Shown here: positions 45,301-57,406 of the stretch, one piece after another
Position numbering within the stretch: the stretch's first letter is position 1
Layout: each line of letters starts with the position of its first letter
Made by a program: the position numbers and the translations under genes
Notes under the pieces: model-generated
Seen by the model: only the letters and a program-made list of their open reading frames with translations
Database searches by the model: none
Told to the model about the DNA's origin: nothing
DNA from: Paraspadella gotoi
Taxonomy: Eukaryota; Chaetognatha
Direction of reading: 5' to 3'
Length of the DNA: 64,000 nucleotides
NCBI GenBank assembly: GCA_051294375.1
Contig: CM119263.1
Location: 14,090,414-14,154,413 of the forward strand

Positions 45301-46996
45301 GTTTTGACGAAAGAGGTTAAGGTGGTTCCTAAATTTATGTACATGATCGTTTCAAAAAAATCAATCGTCAGAAACTGAAACACTTCTCAATTTTCAATTA
45401 GTCTATTTATTGTTATGCATTTTGCTTTCTTATTCTGGTTTTAGTTCCCAGGTCGTGTCCTCATTCTGTTTCTCTTACGCGCATATAGTATCGCTAATCT
45501 TATTTTTTGTTCCCGTCTCTATGGGAAATTTCATGTCACTTTTCCATTTCCCGCTTTTGCGCTTCTCCTAAAAATCCATGTCACTTTTCCCATTTCCCGC
45601 CTTTCCGCTTCTCTTAAAAGTCGACGTTTTTTTCTCCGTCTCTCTCTATCTCTCCATCAAATTCTTTTTTTTTTTTTTTGCGTCGAACTCGTCGCGCGAG
45701 AATTTCGTCCAATCAACGAACTTGGACCATTGCCTTTTTTCCGCCGCGACGTCCACTCCCCGTGGAGACGTCGAAGTGTGAATTCTCAAAACGGAAAGCG
45801 TGATGGCATCGGCGGCGCCGGCCGCGTCGTCGGCAGTCTCGAATTCTCAAGAGAGCTATTCGGCCAAATATGGGCAAATTGCGCGCGCTCGTCCATTTTT
45901 TAAATTGGCTCCGTCCGTTTTTGACGTTAGCATGGGAAGGCTTTGCATCTCGAGAGAGGTGTCATGTGAAAGAACTGTGAAAAGGATCCATTGTTCTAAG
46001 CTATTGGGTATTAATACATATCGATGTCGATGTCTGTATATTACTAACTATTATTAACGAATTCTTTGTAGTATTTTTTTATTCACTTCTCATGCCAACT
46101 ATAATAATAAAAAATTATGTGCAATAGGAAGTTATAGAAAGTCACAAATTAAATTTATTTAATTTTTATTTTGGGGTACAGAAGAAAAAAAACTTCAGTC
46201 GATCTCCTATTCTGAGCGAAACGAAAATCGCATTATGTAAAAACTGAGAATAACAAATTTTTGACCAATTCGTGCATTCATTTGAGGGATCACCTCTCTT
46301 CCTCTTCGTCTTACCATTGAACAACCTTGAATAAGGAAGAGAATTCCTCTTCTTATCGGAAAAGCCCAACAACAAAATCCTCTTTTTTTTCAGAAAAGTC
46401 GATTTTTGACGCAATTTTTTTTTTCGGTATTTGTCATCTCAATTTATTCTCAAATTCGCCCCCGAATTTTTTTTTTTCTCGATCGAGAGAAGGCCAGCCC
46501 GCCGTATTTCTATATTTTTTTTGGTCCCTTTTACTCTTGCGGTCGTCATCCACGCTATCAACTTATCAGAATCGTCATCGGGCGTAATCATTATCGTTAA
46601 CTTGATGAAGTCGTAATTAGAATTTAGGGAAGTAGGGAGAGACCGAGAGAAAGAGGGCGAGGGAGAAGTAAACGAAGGAGAGTTGATAATATTATGAGCG
46701 CTTAACAGTAGAGCGCCCAAAAGGTTTCTAAAATTAAAAGGGAAACAAAATGAAACGCGAAAACACTCAATTAGGTTGATTATTCTGCTGTTAGTTTTTT
46801 AAAGGCATCGTTTCAAGCGCTGTTTTTTTTTTTTGCATCATTTTTATGACAATTTTTTCCATCGTTCTCATTTAAGCCTAAAATTGAAAGTCTGCTTCTG
46901 CCAAAGTTGTTTTCATTCAGGAAGCAGCAAAAGCGGATAGAATCATCTATTTGCGTTTGCCAAATTCAGCGTGGCGGCACAGGAAAATTCTCTCTC

Positions 46997-47006
46997 NNNN
47001 NNNNNN
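46997..47006. other. assembly gap (10 N)
   Basis: Ten undetermined bases within a TCTCTC repeat; the true repeat length is unknown here. Confidence 1.
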
Positions 47007-48520
47007 TCTCTCTCTCTCACACAATCTCTTTTTCTTTTATTTTTTCTTTCATTCCCCTTCTTCTGGCCACATTTTTCTACCTTGGATCCCTTGTTTTCGA
47101 AGGGAACCGGTCCCCGGAATGTTTTATTCTATCGGCTTTCTTCTGATTTTTTTGGCAGCTTTTCTTCTTTTCACTCTCTTTCTTTCTCTCTCTCACTCTC
47201 TTGCCCAGGATATAAAATGTTCTTTTTTGAGCCAATTTTTTTCCCAGACTCTTCTCGTTTGTTCATCTCTTTAAGCTTAAAATAACCTTTTAATGATAAA
47301 AACAGTAGGGTTGGAAGTTCTCAGTTTTTGTCTGATTTAAGACTCTCTTAAAACTACTTTCCGTTCTTCGATCTTCTTTTCCCTTCTCACTTATTCCATT
47401 TATTTAAAACATTTTTTATGTCTCTTCTCCGGAATTTTTCTTTCAGACGATTGGAATTTTGCATCAGCTTTTGTTTCTCTCACTTCGTCGAATAAAAAAG
47501 ACGCTGAATTTTAGTTTCTTTTCACGTAAAATGGACTTTAGGCAGCATCTCATTGGTCCCGTTTACCGGACACATTTTTTTTTGCAGTACCAGTTCATAG
47601 AAGATTGAAAGCGTTTAAAAAAAAAATTAACCGTATTCTATAATCTTGGTTCCTCACACTTGGTCAACGACCTGAATGTGGTCGGTGTTAGGTTTGCGGT
47701 CTTTCGTCGGCTTAGGCGTCGTTATAATCGTCGTCGTCTTCGTCGTCTGAGCCGAACGAATGAAAACATTTCTGGCGTTCTTTTTCCGAGCTCAGAGCTT
47801 TCCCCTTTTTCCTTTTTTTTTATCTCATTGTAAACTTTGCGAAAATCCAAAAGATTTTTCTGCCATTTTTTTTAGTCCTCTGTCGACCAACAAAATCTGA
47901 ACAGATCAGAGAGAATTCCCTATAAAAATTCGAACGAAAAGTTCCGATTCTTCCAATTGTTTTCATAAAACTGTTTCAACAAAATGACGAGGTGTATCGA
48001 AATTTGTATCTGGCTTCTTGGCACGTTTTTGACTTCGCTTATTCCAGATTATATGGTCTGTGTTACGTTAATATTGCTAAATTTTATTATTCGTATTAAA
48101 AACAATTATCGATCACATTCTACAAGCTTTCGGGGACGACACCAAGAAAACCTTTTAATACGTCGGTCTCGAAACTCATAAAATTATTTAAAAGTTTAAA
48201 ATTATTTCGAAAATGACCGAATGAAGAATAAACCGAAGAGAAAATGGAATGTCTAAAGTTTCGTTCGATAAACTCGCGCATGAAAAATTCGAAAAAGTTG
48301 AACTGGGAAATAAATTTCGAATCTTGACGTCCTTAAAATACCGAAGGCTTCTGCTAATTGCCAGCGGACACGGTAATATATTTTAAACTCTTTTCTTCTT
48401 TTCTATTCTTTGTTGGGCTAGCGGCGAGAAAGAGAAACGGTGGTTATTTTGGAGACCAAGGCGCGTTCACAAATGTCCTTTTTTTTCCCCCAGCACTTGA
48501 AAAGTTTTAACTTCAAGAAC

Positions 48521-48751
48521 CAATAGAAGGAGTTTGAATTTGCTTTCAACAACGATTTATTAATACATAGAGACGTACATGTTTCGGCTTTTAGTTTACA
48601 AACCTTCATTTCATTTTCTCTGACGCTGAAGAAGGCTTGTCAACTAAAAGCCGAAACATGTAAGTCTCTATGTATTAATAAATCGTTGTTGAAAGCAAAT
48701 TCAAACTCCTTCTATTATTTCAAACACAACGAAACGAAAGGAAGTTCATGA
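48521..48751. mobile_element. hammerhead-bearing palindromic element 2 with 13 bp TSD
   Basis: Bounded by perfect direct repeats TAACTTCAAGAAC (48,508-48,520 and 48,752-48,764). Inside, inverted arms of about 78 bp (48,522-48,599 and 48,639-48,716) are nearly identical, separated by about 40 bp, each carrying a ribozyme-derived sequence. After the right arm comes an unpaired 35 bp tail (TTTCAAACACAACGAAACGA...) resembling the tail of the element at 32,453. No ORF. Confidence 0.85.
48616..48672 (+). ncRNA. type I hammerhead ribozyme motif (intact core, A at position 7)
   Basis: CTGAAGA (48,626-48,632) fits the core CUGANGA. Helix II is a perfect GGCTT/AAGCC stem, followed by GAAA, palindromic ACATGT and A at the cleavage position (GTA). 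The partner in the left arm, minus strand, has GAAATGA in place of the core and should be inactive. Confidence 0.65.
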
Positions 48752-49852
48752 TAACTTCAAGAACTATAGAATCTATAGATTATAATTTGATTTGTGCGTT
48801 TTGTGATTTAACGACTCGGATCTTCTTTTTCTTTTCTTCGAACCGACGGGCATTTCAATGGTCAAGTCATCTTTCGAATCAACTCTGTAATGAAGGCCAC
48901 ACCTTTGCTCGAACCCGCTCTGAAGAATCCTTGCCGTCCCCTTTCAGAACTCTAGACATCCATCGCCAAGTCATTTTATCACTCCAAACTTTTTTTCACC
49001 CCTGCCACTCTAAAAACCCACCTCTCTTCTTCAAAAGAGTCTGGATGAAGTTCGCGTCAAACGTTTGTTTACATTAAAAGTCGACCAAAAATTATCACCA
49101 GGGAAAATAAGGAGAGAAACAGAGGTTTTTTAATTTTGGTATATATATATATAGATATATGTGTTAATTTTTTTAAATTAAAAAATCATACATATTTTTA
49201 ACGTATTTTTAAAATTTCTTCAATTTAATATTGTATTGAAAAAATATTTGTAATTTTAATTTTTGTGTTTCCGCTTCAGTTGTGTATTTCTGAAGGCAAT
49301 AAAAAGGATATTTCTGAAAAGTAGTAGTTATAGTAATAATAATAGTATTAACTGTAGCAGTATTAGTGCACACATTATTGCCAAAAAAAAAAATATTTGG
49401 CGTCGGTTTGACGTTCGAATCTCGAATTCCACGTCTACCCATCGACGGCGACGACAGCGTTTGGAGGCGACATGTTGAAGTGGTTCGCCAGTCGACGACC
49501 TGCTGGGGATTGACAGGAGAAAAACTTGACTTGACTGTTGAAGACCGAATGCGGGCTGCGGAGTGGGTGAGCTCGTCTAAGCCTCAGGTCTATTCTTTTC
49601 AACTTTAATCTCCCTTTGCAATAAAACACGATTCAATATATTTTTAAACAGACAAAGAGCTCATTTTTTCTCTGTTTATATTGATTACGCTCTAAAAAAA
49701 CAAAAAACAAATTTTTTGAATTCAGTCGGGAGAAACTGAAAACAATATCAAAGGATAAAATATTTATGAATTCGAGAGGTAGCCTTGAATTCTGTTGATG
49801 TGTTGTTTGCACGTGAAGAAAAATAAAGAGAGAAGATAAGATTAGCGAAAGG

Positions 49853-49871
49853 GTGAGAGAGAGTGAGAGAG

Positions 49872-49907
<36 letters not shown>

Positions 49908-49911
49908 CGCA
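49853..49911. repeat. (GA)n microsatellite
   Basis: GAGAGTGAGA followed by continuous GA dinucleotides with scattered A interruptions. Confidence 0.95.
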
Positions 49912-50307
49912 GATGTGGTCTCAACGGATTCTCCGAGTGGGAGTTCTTTCAAGTTCGCAGGCAGGTGGGTCAGCAAAGATATACGAGGGTCAACGTTTGG
50001 TTATGTGCGTCTTGCGACAAAAGATTTTTTTTTTTTGACAATGAATAAAAAAATGTTCTGAGTTCGCATCGTGCGAAGGGCGAGATTTGGAGAACGGGAG
50101 AAAGCCAGGGGGATTTGAAGGGAACTCCCGACTATTTGAGGCTTTGAGCTTCTCGAAAAATAAAAACGAGGATCGATTTGGATAAAGAATAAAGAATCGG
50201 GAAAATGTTGTCTTATCGCTTCGAGTCTTTCAGTCTTTTGAGTACTGAGTGAGACGGGGAAGGCTTCGGCTTTGCTCCTCCAAATCTCCGCCAGATATGC
50301 TATGCCA

Positions 50308-50362
50308 TGATTCCTTTTTTCTTTCTTTCTTTCTTTCTTTCTTTTCTTTCTTTTCTTTCTTT

Positions 50363-50398
<36 letters not shown>

Positions 50399-50408
50399 TT
50401 CTTTCTTT

Positions 50409-50460
<52 letters not shown>

Positions 50461-50560
50461 TTCCTTCTTGTCTTTCTTTCTTTCTTTTCTTTCTTGTCTT
50501 TCTTTCTTTTCTTTTCTTTTCTTTTCTTTTCTTTCTTTCTTTTCTTTGTTTCTCCTTTTC
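50308..50560. repeat. (TTTC)n / (TTTTC)n microsatellite
   Basis: About 250 bp of TTTC and TTTTC units; the apparent Phe/Leu/Ser proteins encoded here are artefacts. Confidence 0.97.
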
Positions 50561-50900
50561 TTTTCTTTTCCTTTCTTCTTTTTTGTCTTTTTTTTTTCTG
50601 TTCTTTTTTTCTGTTTTTAAATTGTTTCTGTTTTTCTTTCTTTTTTCCTCGTTTTTTAAACTATTTTTTTCTTTCTTTGGTACAATATTTTTTAGAGATT
50701 TTTTTTCTTCCAAAATACATCGATCAATAAAGGGAACGAAAATTCGTAGCAAAAACAAACAAAGGGAAAAAAAAGATGAAGAATGAGTCTTAAATCTTTT
50801 TTCTTTTTTTTTTCTTTTTAAGAAAACTTTTCAACACGAAATGTGCGGATCTTAATCTGAGTTGATAATAAGAATATAAAAAAATAGGAAAAGAATGAGA

Positions 50901-50953
<53 letters not shown>

Positions 50954-52208
50954 AGAAGAGAGAGAGAGGTATAAGCTTAAAAAAAACGCCGTAAACAACG
51001 CTTGAAAAAACTATCGTAAAAAAACCCTCGTGCGATAGAGAAAGGCCGGTGTGCGGTGAAGTTGCTGTTTGTTTTAATCATTTGTTTATTCATTCCTATC
51101 AACGGCAAATTCAGCGCCCTCCCGCGCTTGTTTGCTCGGATAACGCTGTTGCAAAGGAAAAGAACAAAACCTTTTTTTTCTTCTTAGTGTTTTTCTTCGT
51201 ATGCTTTTCTGTTAAGTTTTAAAAGGCCCGAGTTGTTTTTGTTTTTTCTTAATTTATTTGGATGGAGAAAGAGCGAAACTAAAGATGAGAAACACGGCCA
51301 CGTGCGTCAGTTTATTTCACAATTTCCGTCGAGTCTTGGAGTCGCGTATTCCTCGATTTCGAGGAACTGAATCGTTCGTGACTTTTGACGTGACAGTCGC
51401 GACGCGATCGCGTGACGATTGCGTCACGATCGCGATTTCTTCGAGGGTCACAATTTGTTTGAGAGGCACCGACCCTCGCCCCTCGCTACATTGTTTACAT
51501 TGAATGCATTGAATAGACAAAGCTCGGCTCGTGCGTGAGGAAAAGAGAGAGAGAGAGAGAGAGTGTGTGTGTGTGTGTACCCTAACCTGGAACGAAGTAT
51601 TTTACTCACGGTACAAATTTGAATCTGCCCTTTTCAGTTGTAGCTCTTTATTCAGGTTGTACTAAAAAGAATCATCCGGTTCTCGACCTCGCGAGCTCAT
51701 AGATTCACCTCAAGACTAAATACATCTCGGTTTCCTGCTCCCAATATGCAGCAATCCTCAACAAATCGTAGAGCCGCTCAGTTTCCATCTTTGTCATCGT
51801 CTCCAACATCACATCACCACCAACGCCGTCGCCGTCGCCCTTGCCCCAAACCCTCCGTCCTCGCCATCGTCACCACCACCGACGCCACCCTCCTTTAGCT
51901 TTATCGGGCACCGGACCCGCCCGGCGGTGTAGAAGCAACGTAATGCCATTCCCGGCGCCGTTACTCGAACCTGGGCTGACGACTGAAAAGCGAGGGTCGA
52001 GCCGAGGAGCTGCCAGGATCGTGACAAACGAGCGACCCGGAGAATATACAAGGCTAAAGAGTTCAAAGTGGAGAGCGAGAGCGAGAGAGGGAGAGAGCGG
52101 AAAAATACAGAAAGAAATGAAGAGAGAGAAATAAAGAAAGGGAAATAAAGAGTTAAAGAAATTAGTATTGGTAAGAAACAATATGACGGGAGACTGTAAA
52201 AGGGTTGA

Positions 52209-52250
<42 letters not shown>

Positions 52251-53317
52251 TTGATGCATCAATCAAAGCGTATGAAAGCTTCTCTAGACCTTTCAAGACG
52301 ACGACAACGAATAAAAAAGTGGAAAGGGGATAAAGGTCCTTGGGTTTGATTTTCTCCTCAACTGAATTCTATCTTTGCTCAAAATGAGTGGAAACGAGGG
52401 AGATGGCGACCGGGCATGACTGGAGGAGATGGCTCGAGGGACGGGGCGCTTTTTAAGATATATATGAGGGAGAAAGAAGCGAGGGATTTCTCAAAGCGGT
52501 GAGAGTTTTGAAGTTTTGAGAAGAGGAAATTCGAGCTTCACGACTGGCGAATTTCAGGCGAATTTCTGGCCAAAAGTCGTTGGTAGTGGGCTTCTTTTTT
52601 TTTTTTTTTTTTTTTTGACGTCGCAATAATTCATGAGCCTCGGATTCGAAATATTTAGGCGGCGGAAAGTGATGGATTAACTTTGAAATTGGCTGTGACA
52701 AATGCGCGAATTGAATGTAAAAACGTTTTTATAATCAAGCGGCGAACAAAACTCTCCGAAAATTTCGAGTAAAATCAAAACAAAATGAAAAAAATAAACT
52801 AACAAAAACAGAAAGAAAAAAAACCAACTGAAAACTTTATTTAAAACTGTTCTCGATTTACACCAAAGAAACGGGCGAATCATATCTGCTGGAAACTCAT
52901 CAATCAGCGTCCGAAAAATTTGAAATTTTTGTTACCAACTTCATTTTCGATTTTTTTCTTCTTTTTTTTTCAAGTCTTTTTTGTTTGATCAAAAGCAGAA
53001 AAAGTTCGACAATGGAAGCGCAGAAAAAAAAAAGACAAGGAAAAAAAAAGTTTTCAAGGATAATATTTTGTCGGTTCTTCAAACTTTTTTTGTTGGCAAG
53101 AGTCTTTCACGGGGGCTTATCGCTGAAAACGTCTTCGCGATCACTGATAACATCGATATAAAAATCAAACGCGAGATCAACCTTAAAAAAATAGAGAGAG
53201 AAAGAAGCAGAAACTTAGTCCAAAGGGAAAAAAGAACGCTATCATATGAAGTAAGAGGAAATAATAAACGTCACCTTCGTATTTTATACGTAGTAATAAA
53301 AAACTTACCAAGAAAAC

Positions 53318-53435
53318 AAGAAAGAAAGAAAAAAAGAAAGAAAGAAAGAAAGAAAGAAAGAGAGAAAGAGAGAAAGAGAGAAAGAGAGAAAGAGAGAAAG
53401 AGAGAAAGAAAGAAAAACGAAAAGAAAAGAAAGAA
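53318..53435. repeat. (GAAA)n and (GAGAAA)n microsatellite
   Basis: A GAAA array passing into six-fold GAGAAA-type units. Confidence 0.95.
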
Positions 53436-54298
53436 TGAAAATGATCGCCATCACTTTGGTTCTCATGGTTTTCTAATCCTTAATCCAAATTTTCTGTTTC
53501 CTCGCAGATCTCGCGTCCACTCCTCCCATTCAACTCGCGAATGGAAACTCAAAAAATGCAATTTCGAAGGAGATCAGTTTTTCTAGCCTCGTGGAGATTT
53601 CGTTGCCAGATATATGAAGTAGTTTTTAGTTTCAATTTTGTACAATTTTAAATCAGTCTACTTGAAAAAGAAAAAGGATTGTGCGATTTTCAATACGTAC
53701 ATACATCCTCACATATCTTACAATAGTTGTAATTAATCAGATTATCGTTGGAACGAAGGAATGTTATGAGTCTAAACTTTTAAGGTGAAATATTGAGACA
53801 GATTGGTTCCAGATAATGAAGTTGGGTCCATCAATCACTAAATCTCTTTCCGTACTTTATTTTTTAGTTACCAATGCTGGTTTATACCATTTGATTTTAT
53901 TTATAAAAGTTTTGAGTTACCAGAGAGAGAGAGAGAGAGAGAGAGACGTCGATCAAATCGACGCTTTGCAAAGCCGCAAAGAATACAAAGCCGACGACGA
54001 CGACAACGACGACGTCGAAGCCTCTTGACTCTGTCCGCTTTAAAGGAATAAGAGAACCGATACGATTGGATCCCTTTGATTCGTCGCCTCTCTGTGTCCT
54101 CGTCGTCGTCGTCGACGAATTTGTCGGTTCTCGTCGTTCCACTGGTCGTCGTCGTTGTCACAGAGCCGCGTCCCTTCGTTTCGTCGTCGTCGTTGTCGGT
54201 CGTCGTCGTTCGTCGTCGTCGTCCGTCGTCGCCGATTCCGATTCTTTTCCTTTGATTTTTTATCCATTTCTCTCGTTCTCTCGTTCTACCCGGCGAAT

Positions 54299-54326
54299 CT
54301 CTCTCTCTCTCTCTCTTCTCTCTCTT

Positions 54327-54366
<40 letters not shown>

Positions 54367-54371
54367 TCTCT

Positions 54372-54408
<37 letters not shown>

Positions 54409-54409
54409 A
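54299..54409. repeat. (TC)n microsatellite with TTCTC interruptions
   Basis: Continuous TC dinucleotide tract upstream of FZD4, preceded by a CGT-rich stretch at about 54,090-54,235. Confidence 0.95.
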
Positions 54410-55920
54410 GAACAGTGATTGTTTTGTTCGCGAACATTTATTTTTTTAAGTATTTAGTGTCATTGACGATCGAGTTGATTCCATCGATTCCATCGATTTT
54501 CTTTTTGATTTTAATCGATTTTCTTTGAATTATTTGTAATATTTTACTAATCTCACTTGACGATATACATTTATTATATCTCGTTTATTCCCCCCCCCCA
54601 GATTTCTCCGTTCTCCGTATTCTTTTTTTCAATTTTTCCGCATCCGAACTGGTTTTCCGGGGGGTTTTCCTTCATTGATTCCGGCGAATCTTCAAGACGA
54701 AGACTCGGCCGCCGACCGCAATCCCGCTCCCCAGCGTCGCGTCGAATCCCCGGAGAGGATCGTCGACTCGCGTCCGTCGGAAATTCGCAAATAAAAAAAA
54801 GAAGAAGAAAGAGAAAGAGAAAGGAAAAGAAAAACGACGACGAGAAAAGGCTGAAACAAAAAACATCGCGTACTTCGTCCGAAACTCAGAATCGAAAATC
54901 GGCGAAAGCGGAGGAAAACAATTTCGAAAAGAAGCGAAGAAGAAAATAGAGAAAGAATCGCGGTCGTCGATTAAAAGAAATTCGCTAAATTGAGTTTTGT
55001 TTCCCCGATTAAAAAAAAAAAATAGACGAAAGGAAAAAAAAAAATCCACGAATTGAAAAATTAAAGAATCCCCTCTCTCATTTTCGTGATCATCGACGTC
55101 GTCGTCGTCGGATCGAACATCATTATCTGGTCCATCCCCCGTTTCTTCCTTCGAGCTTCCTTTTGCGCCCCCCCCATCTTTTTTTTCACCCCTTCCAATT
55201 TACGGGGAAATTCTACCAGTTATTTCTCTTTCCCTTAATGAAAAAAAAACTATTTTGATTCCGAACTCCACCCACTATTTTTTTATTCCCAATTTGTAAA
55301 GTTTCATCGGGTCACTTCAAGAATCCCAGAAAAATTTCGAACCTGGAATCTTCGATCGCCGTTCGACCTTTTCGATTTTCCCAATCGTTTCTCCCTCTCA
55401 CCCCCGGACCTTCCGCTGAGCGCCCAAACCCCGCACCCACCGTCTCGAGCCCCCTATCGCCGCCGCTCTCATCATCGTTTTTCAATCGACCCAAGAAGAG
55501 AGAAAAGAGAGACCCAGAGAGAGAAAGATAGAGAAGAGAGAGAGAAAGAAAAAGAAATTTAACTAGTCCCACGCGGCCGAGTCGAAGGGGCGGGGGCCGA
55601 AAGCACAAAAAAAAAAAAAAAAAACAACACGAGGAATAAAACTAAGAAAAAGGATTCCCTTTTTTCTTGAGGTTTTTCTCATTTTTTTCCCTTTTTAATT
55701 TCGTATTCTCCTCCCTCCGGCCTCTCCCCCCTCCTCGTCTTCGTCTTCTCCCTCGTCATCGTCGTATCGTGGCTCTCTCTCCAACTTTATTTCTTTTCTT
55801 CTTCTCCGCATGCTCTCCGCCTTTTTTAATGCACAAAAACAGACTCTTCGGCATCGGGAGCGGATAGACACATAATCAATCAACCTCTTCACATTTCCCC
55901 TCTTTTCTGCCGCTCCCTTC

Positions 55921-55928
55921 GACGAGAG

Positions 55929-55977
<49 letters not shown>

Positions 55978-56129
55978 TAGAGTTTGTTTCTTTCTCGATC
56001 AAAGTTCAAAGAGAGAAAAACGTCCAAGTGATAAGTAGAGAAAAAGAGACCCCGAAAAAAAGGCTCAAACACCGCCGTCTTTTTGACGTCATTCCTCGCG
56101 CGGACTTCGCGTTAGATTTTAAGCAAAAA

Positions 56130-56191
<62 letters not shown>

Positions 56192-56240
56192 AGAGAAGAG
56201 AGAGAAGAGAGAGAAGGGAGAGGAGGAGAGGAAAAAAAAA
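55921..56240. repeat. (GA)n microsatellites in FZD4 upstream region
   Basis: Two long GA tracts (about 55,925-55,974 and 56,132-56,240) on the same strand. Confidence 0.95.
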
Positions 56241-57406
56241 GAAAAAAGGAAGAAAAGAAAAGGAGAAAAGAGAAAAGAAAAAAATACTGCCTACGAAGAG
56301 AGAAAAAAGATTGAGAGAGAGCACACAGAGTTAAAGAAATCCGCGTCAAATTCCGCTGAGTCGTGAATCACTCGACTCCTCGTAAAAAAAAACGAAACTC
56401 GGGAACCTCCAGTTCTTTTTTCTTCTTTATCCAAAACATCCGCCATTTTCGAGGAAAGAAAAAGAAATATCAACAAAAGAGAAAAAAAAATAAGGAGAAA
56501 TCTTGCGAAAAACGTTAACGGCGGGAAGCAGCGCCACCTACGCCGCATTAAAAATAAGACTATAAAAATAAGACGGGCGCGTTTTTATTGCCTTCTGTCT
56601 TTACATCTCACTTTGGTCTCGCGAACACAAGAGAGAGAGACAGAGACGAAAGAGATAGAGAGAAAAAACTTTTCACCCTCCTCCTCCTCTTCCTCCTCCT
56701 CTCCCCCTCCCATCGAACGAAAAACCCGTAGAGCCTGGGTTTGTTTTTACCGAGAGAGAACGAGAGAGAGAGAGAGATACCAGCTCCTCTTCCTCTTCCT
56801 CTTCCCCCTCTTCATCATCATCGTCATCATCTTTACTAGCCTTCTTCAGTCGGACTCGCTCTCTCTCGTTCTTCGCATCACCCCGCACAACTGCTGGTGG
56901 CTCGAAATAAAAAAAAAAATAAAAAAAACCTTCCTCTCGCTCTCTCTTTAAATCAATCGTCGTCGTGCATCGCCCTCCTCACTCTCCCCGCCCCAACTAT
57001 CCCCCACTTCCCACTCTTACCTTTCGCCCCCAATGATCCAAATTCTGACCCTAAAAGGATAGAAATATGTGGTTGACTCCTTCAACGACCCGACGAACGA
57101 CTGCGGCTCCTTTCGAAGCACTCCGACGCGTTCCAATCCCTCCGACACTCTCCAAGTGATCGTCGGAAGCCGACTCTTTTGTTTTTCCGTCGTAAAAGTC
57201 TTTTTTTTAAAAATTCATAAAAAAAAAACAAATTAAAAATAAAACTTTAATTTTCATCGATTTTCACCCCGGACTTTGAAGTCTCGAAAGAAATCAAAAT
57301 TAAGCTTCGTTTTTGAAAAGAGCGATAAAACTGTGAGAAAATCGACATTGATATAAAAAAAACTTATTCGTTCCCTTTTTTTCACTAAGCGCCAGTTTTT
57401 CTCGAG

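Larger units (their letters stand above)
39358..57406. other. 18 kb gene-poor region between divergent SPAST and FZD4
   Basis: No protein family could be recognised on either strand; open frames here are low-complexity translations of CT, CTTT, GA or CGT repeats. 39,400-41,050 is CpG-richer and could hold the spastin promoter and leader. 41,100-43,300 is AT-rich. 47,700-47,750 and 53,990-54,240 are CGT/GTC-rich. 53,300-57,000 is dominated by polypurine/polypyrimidine tracts leading into FZD4 and probably includes its promoter and 5' UTR. A possible small ATG-initiated exon at 45,803 (Ala/Ser-rich) cannot be supported further. Confidence 0.5.

Noticed and set aside
45803-46057. Ala/Ser-rich ATG-initiated frame downstream of a CpG-rich stretch
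   Set aside because: No recognisable family, no following exon could be joined, and composition drifts to AT-rich after about 60 codons.
50308-50786. Long Phe/Leu/Ser-rich or Lys/Arg/Glu-rich open frames (also at 4469-4857, 21,541-21,996, 30,707-31,101, 53,300-53,586, 62,122-62,529)
   Set aside because: They are translations of TTTC/GAAA or CT/GA microsatellites in whichever frame avoids stops, not genes.
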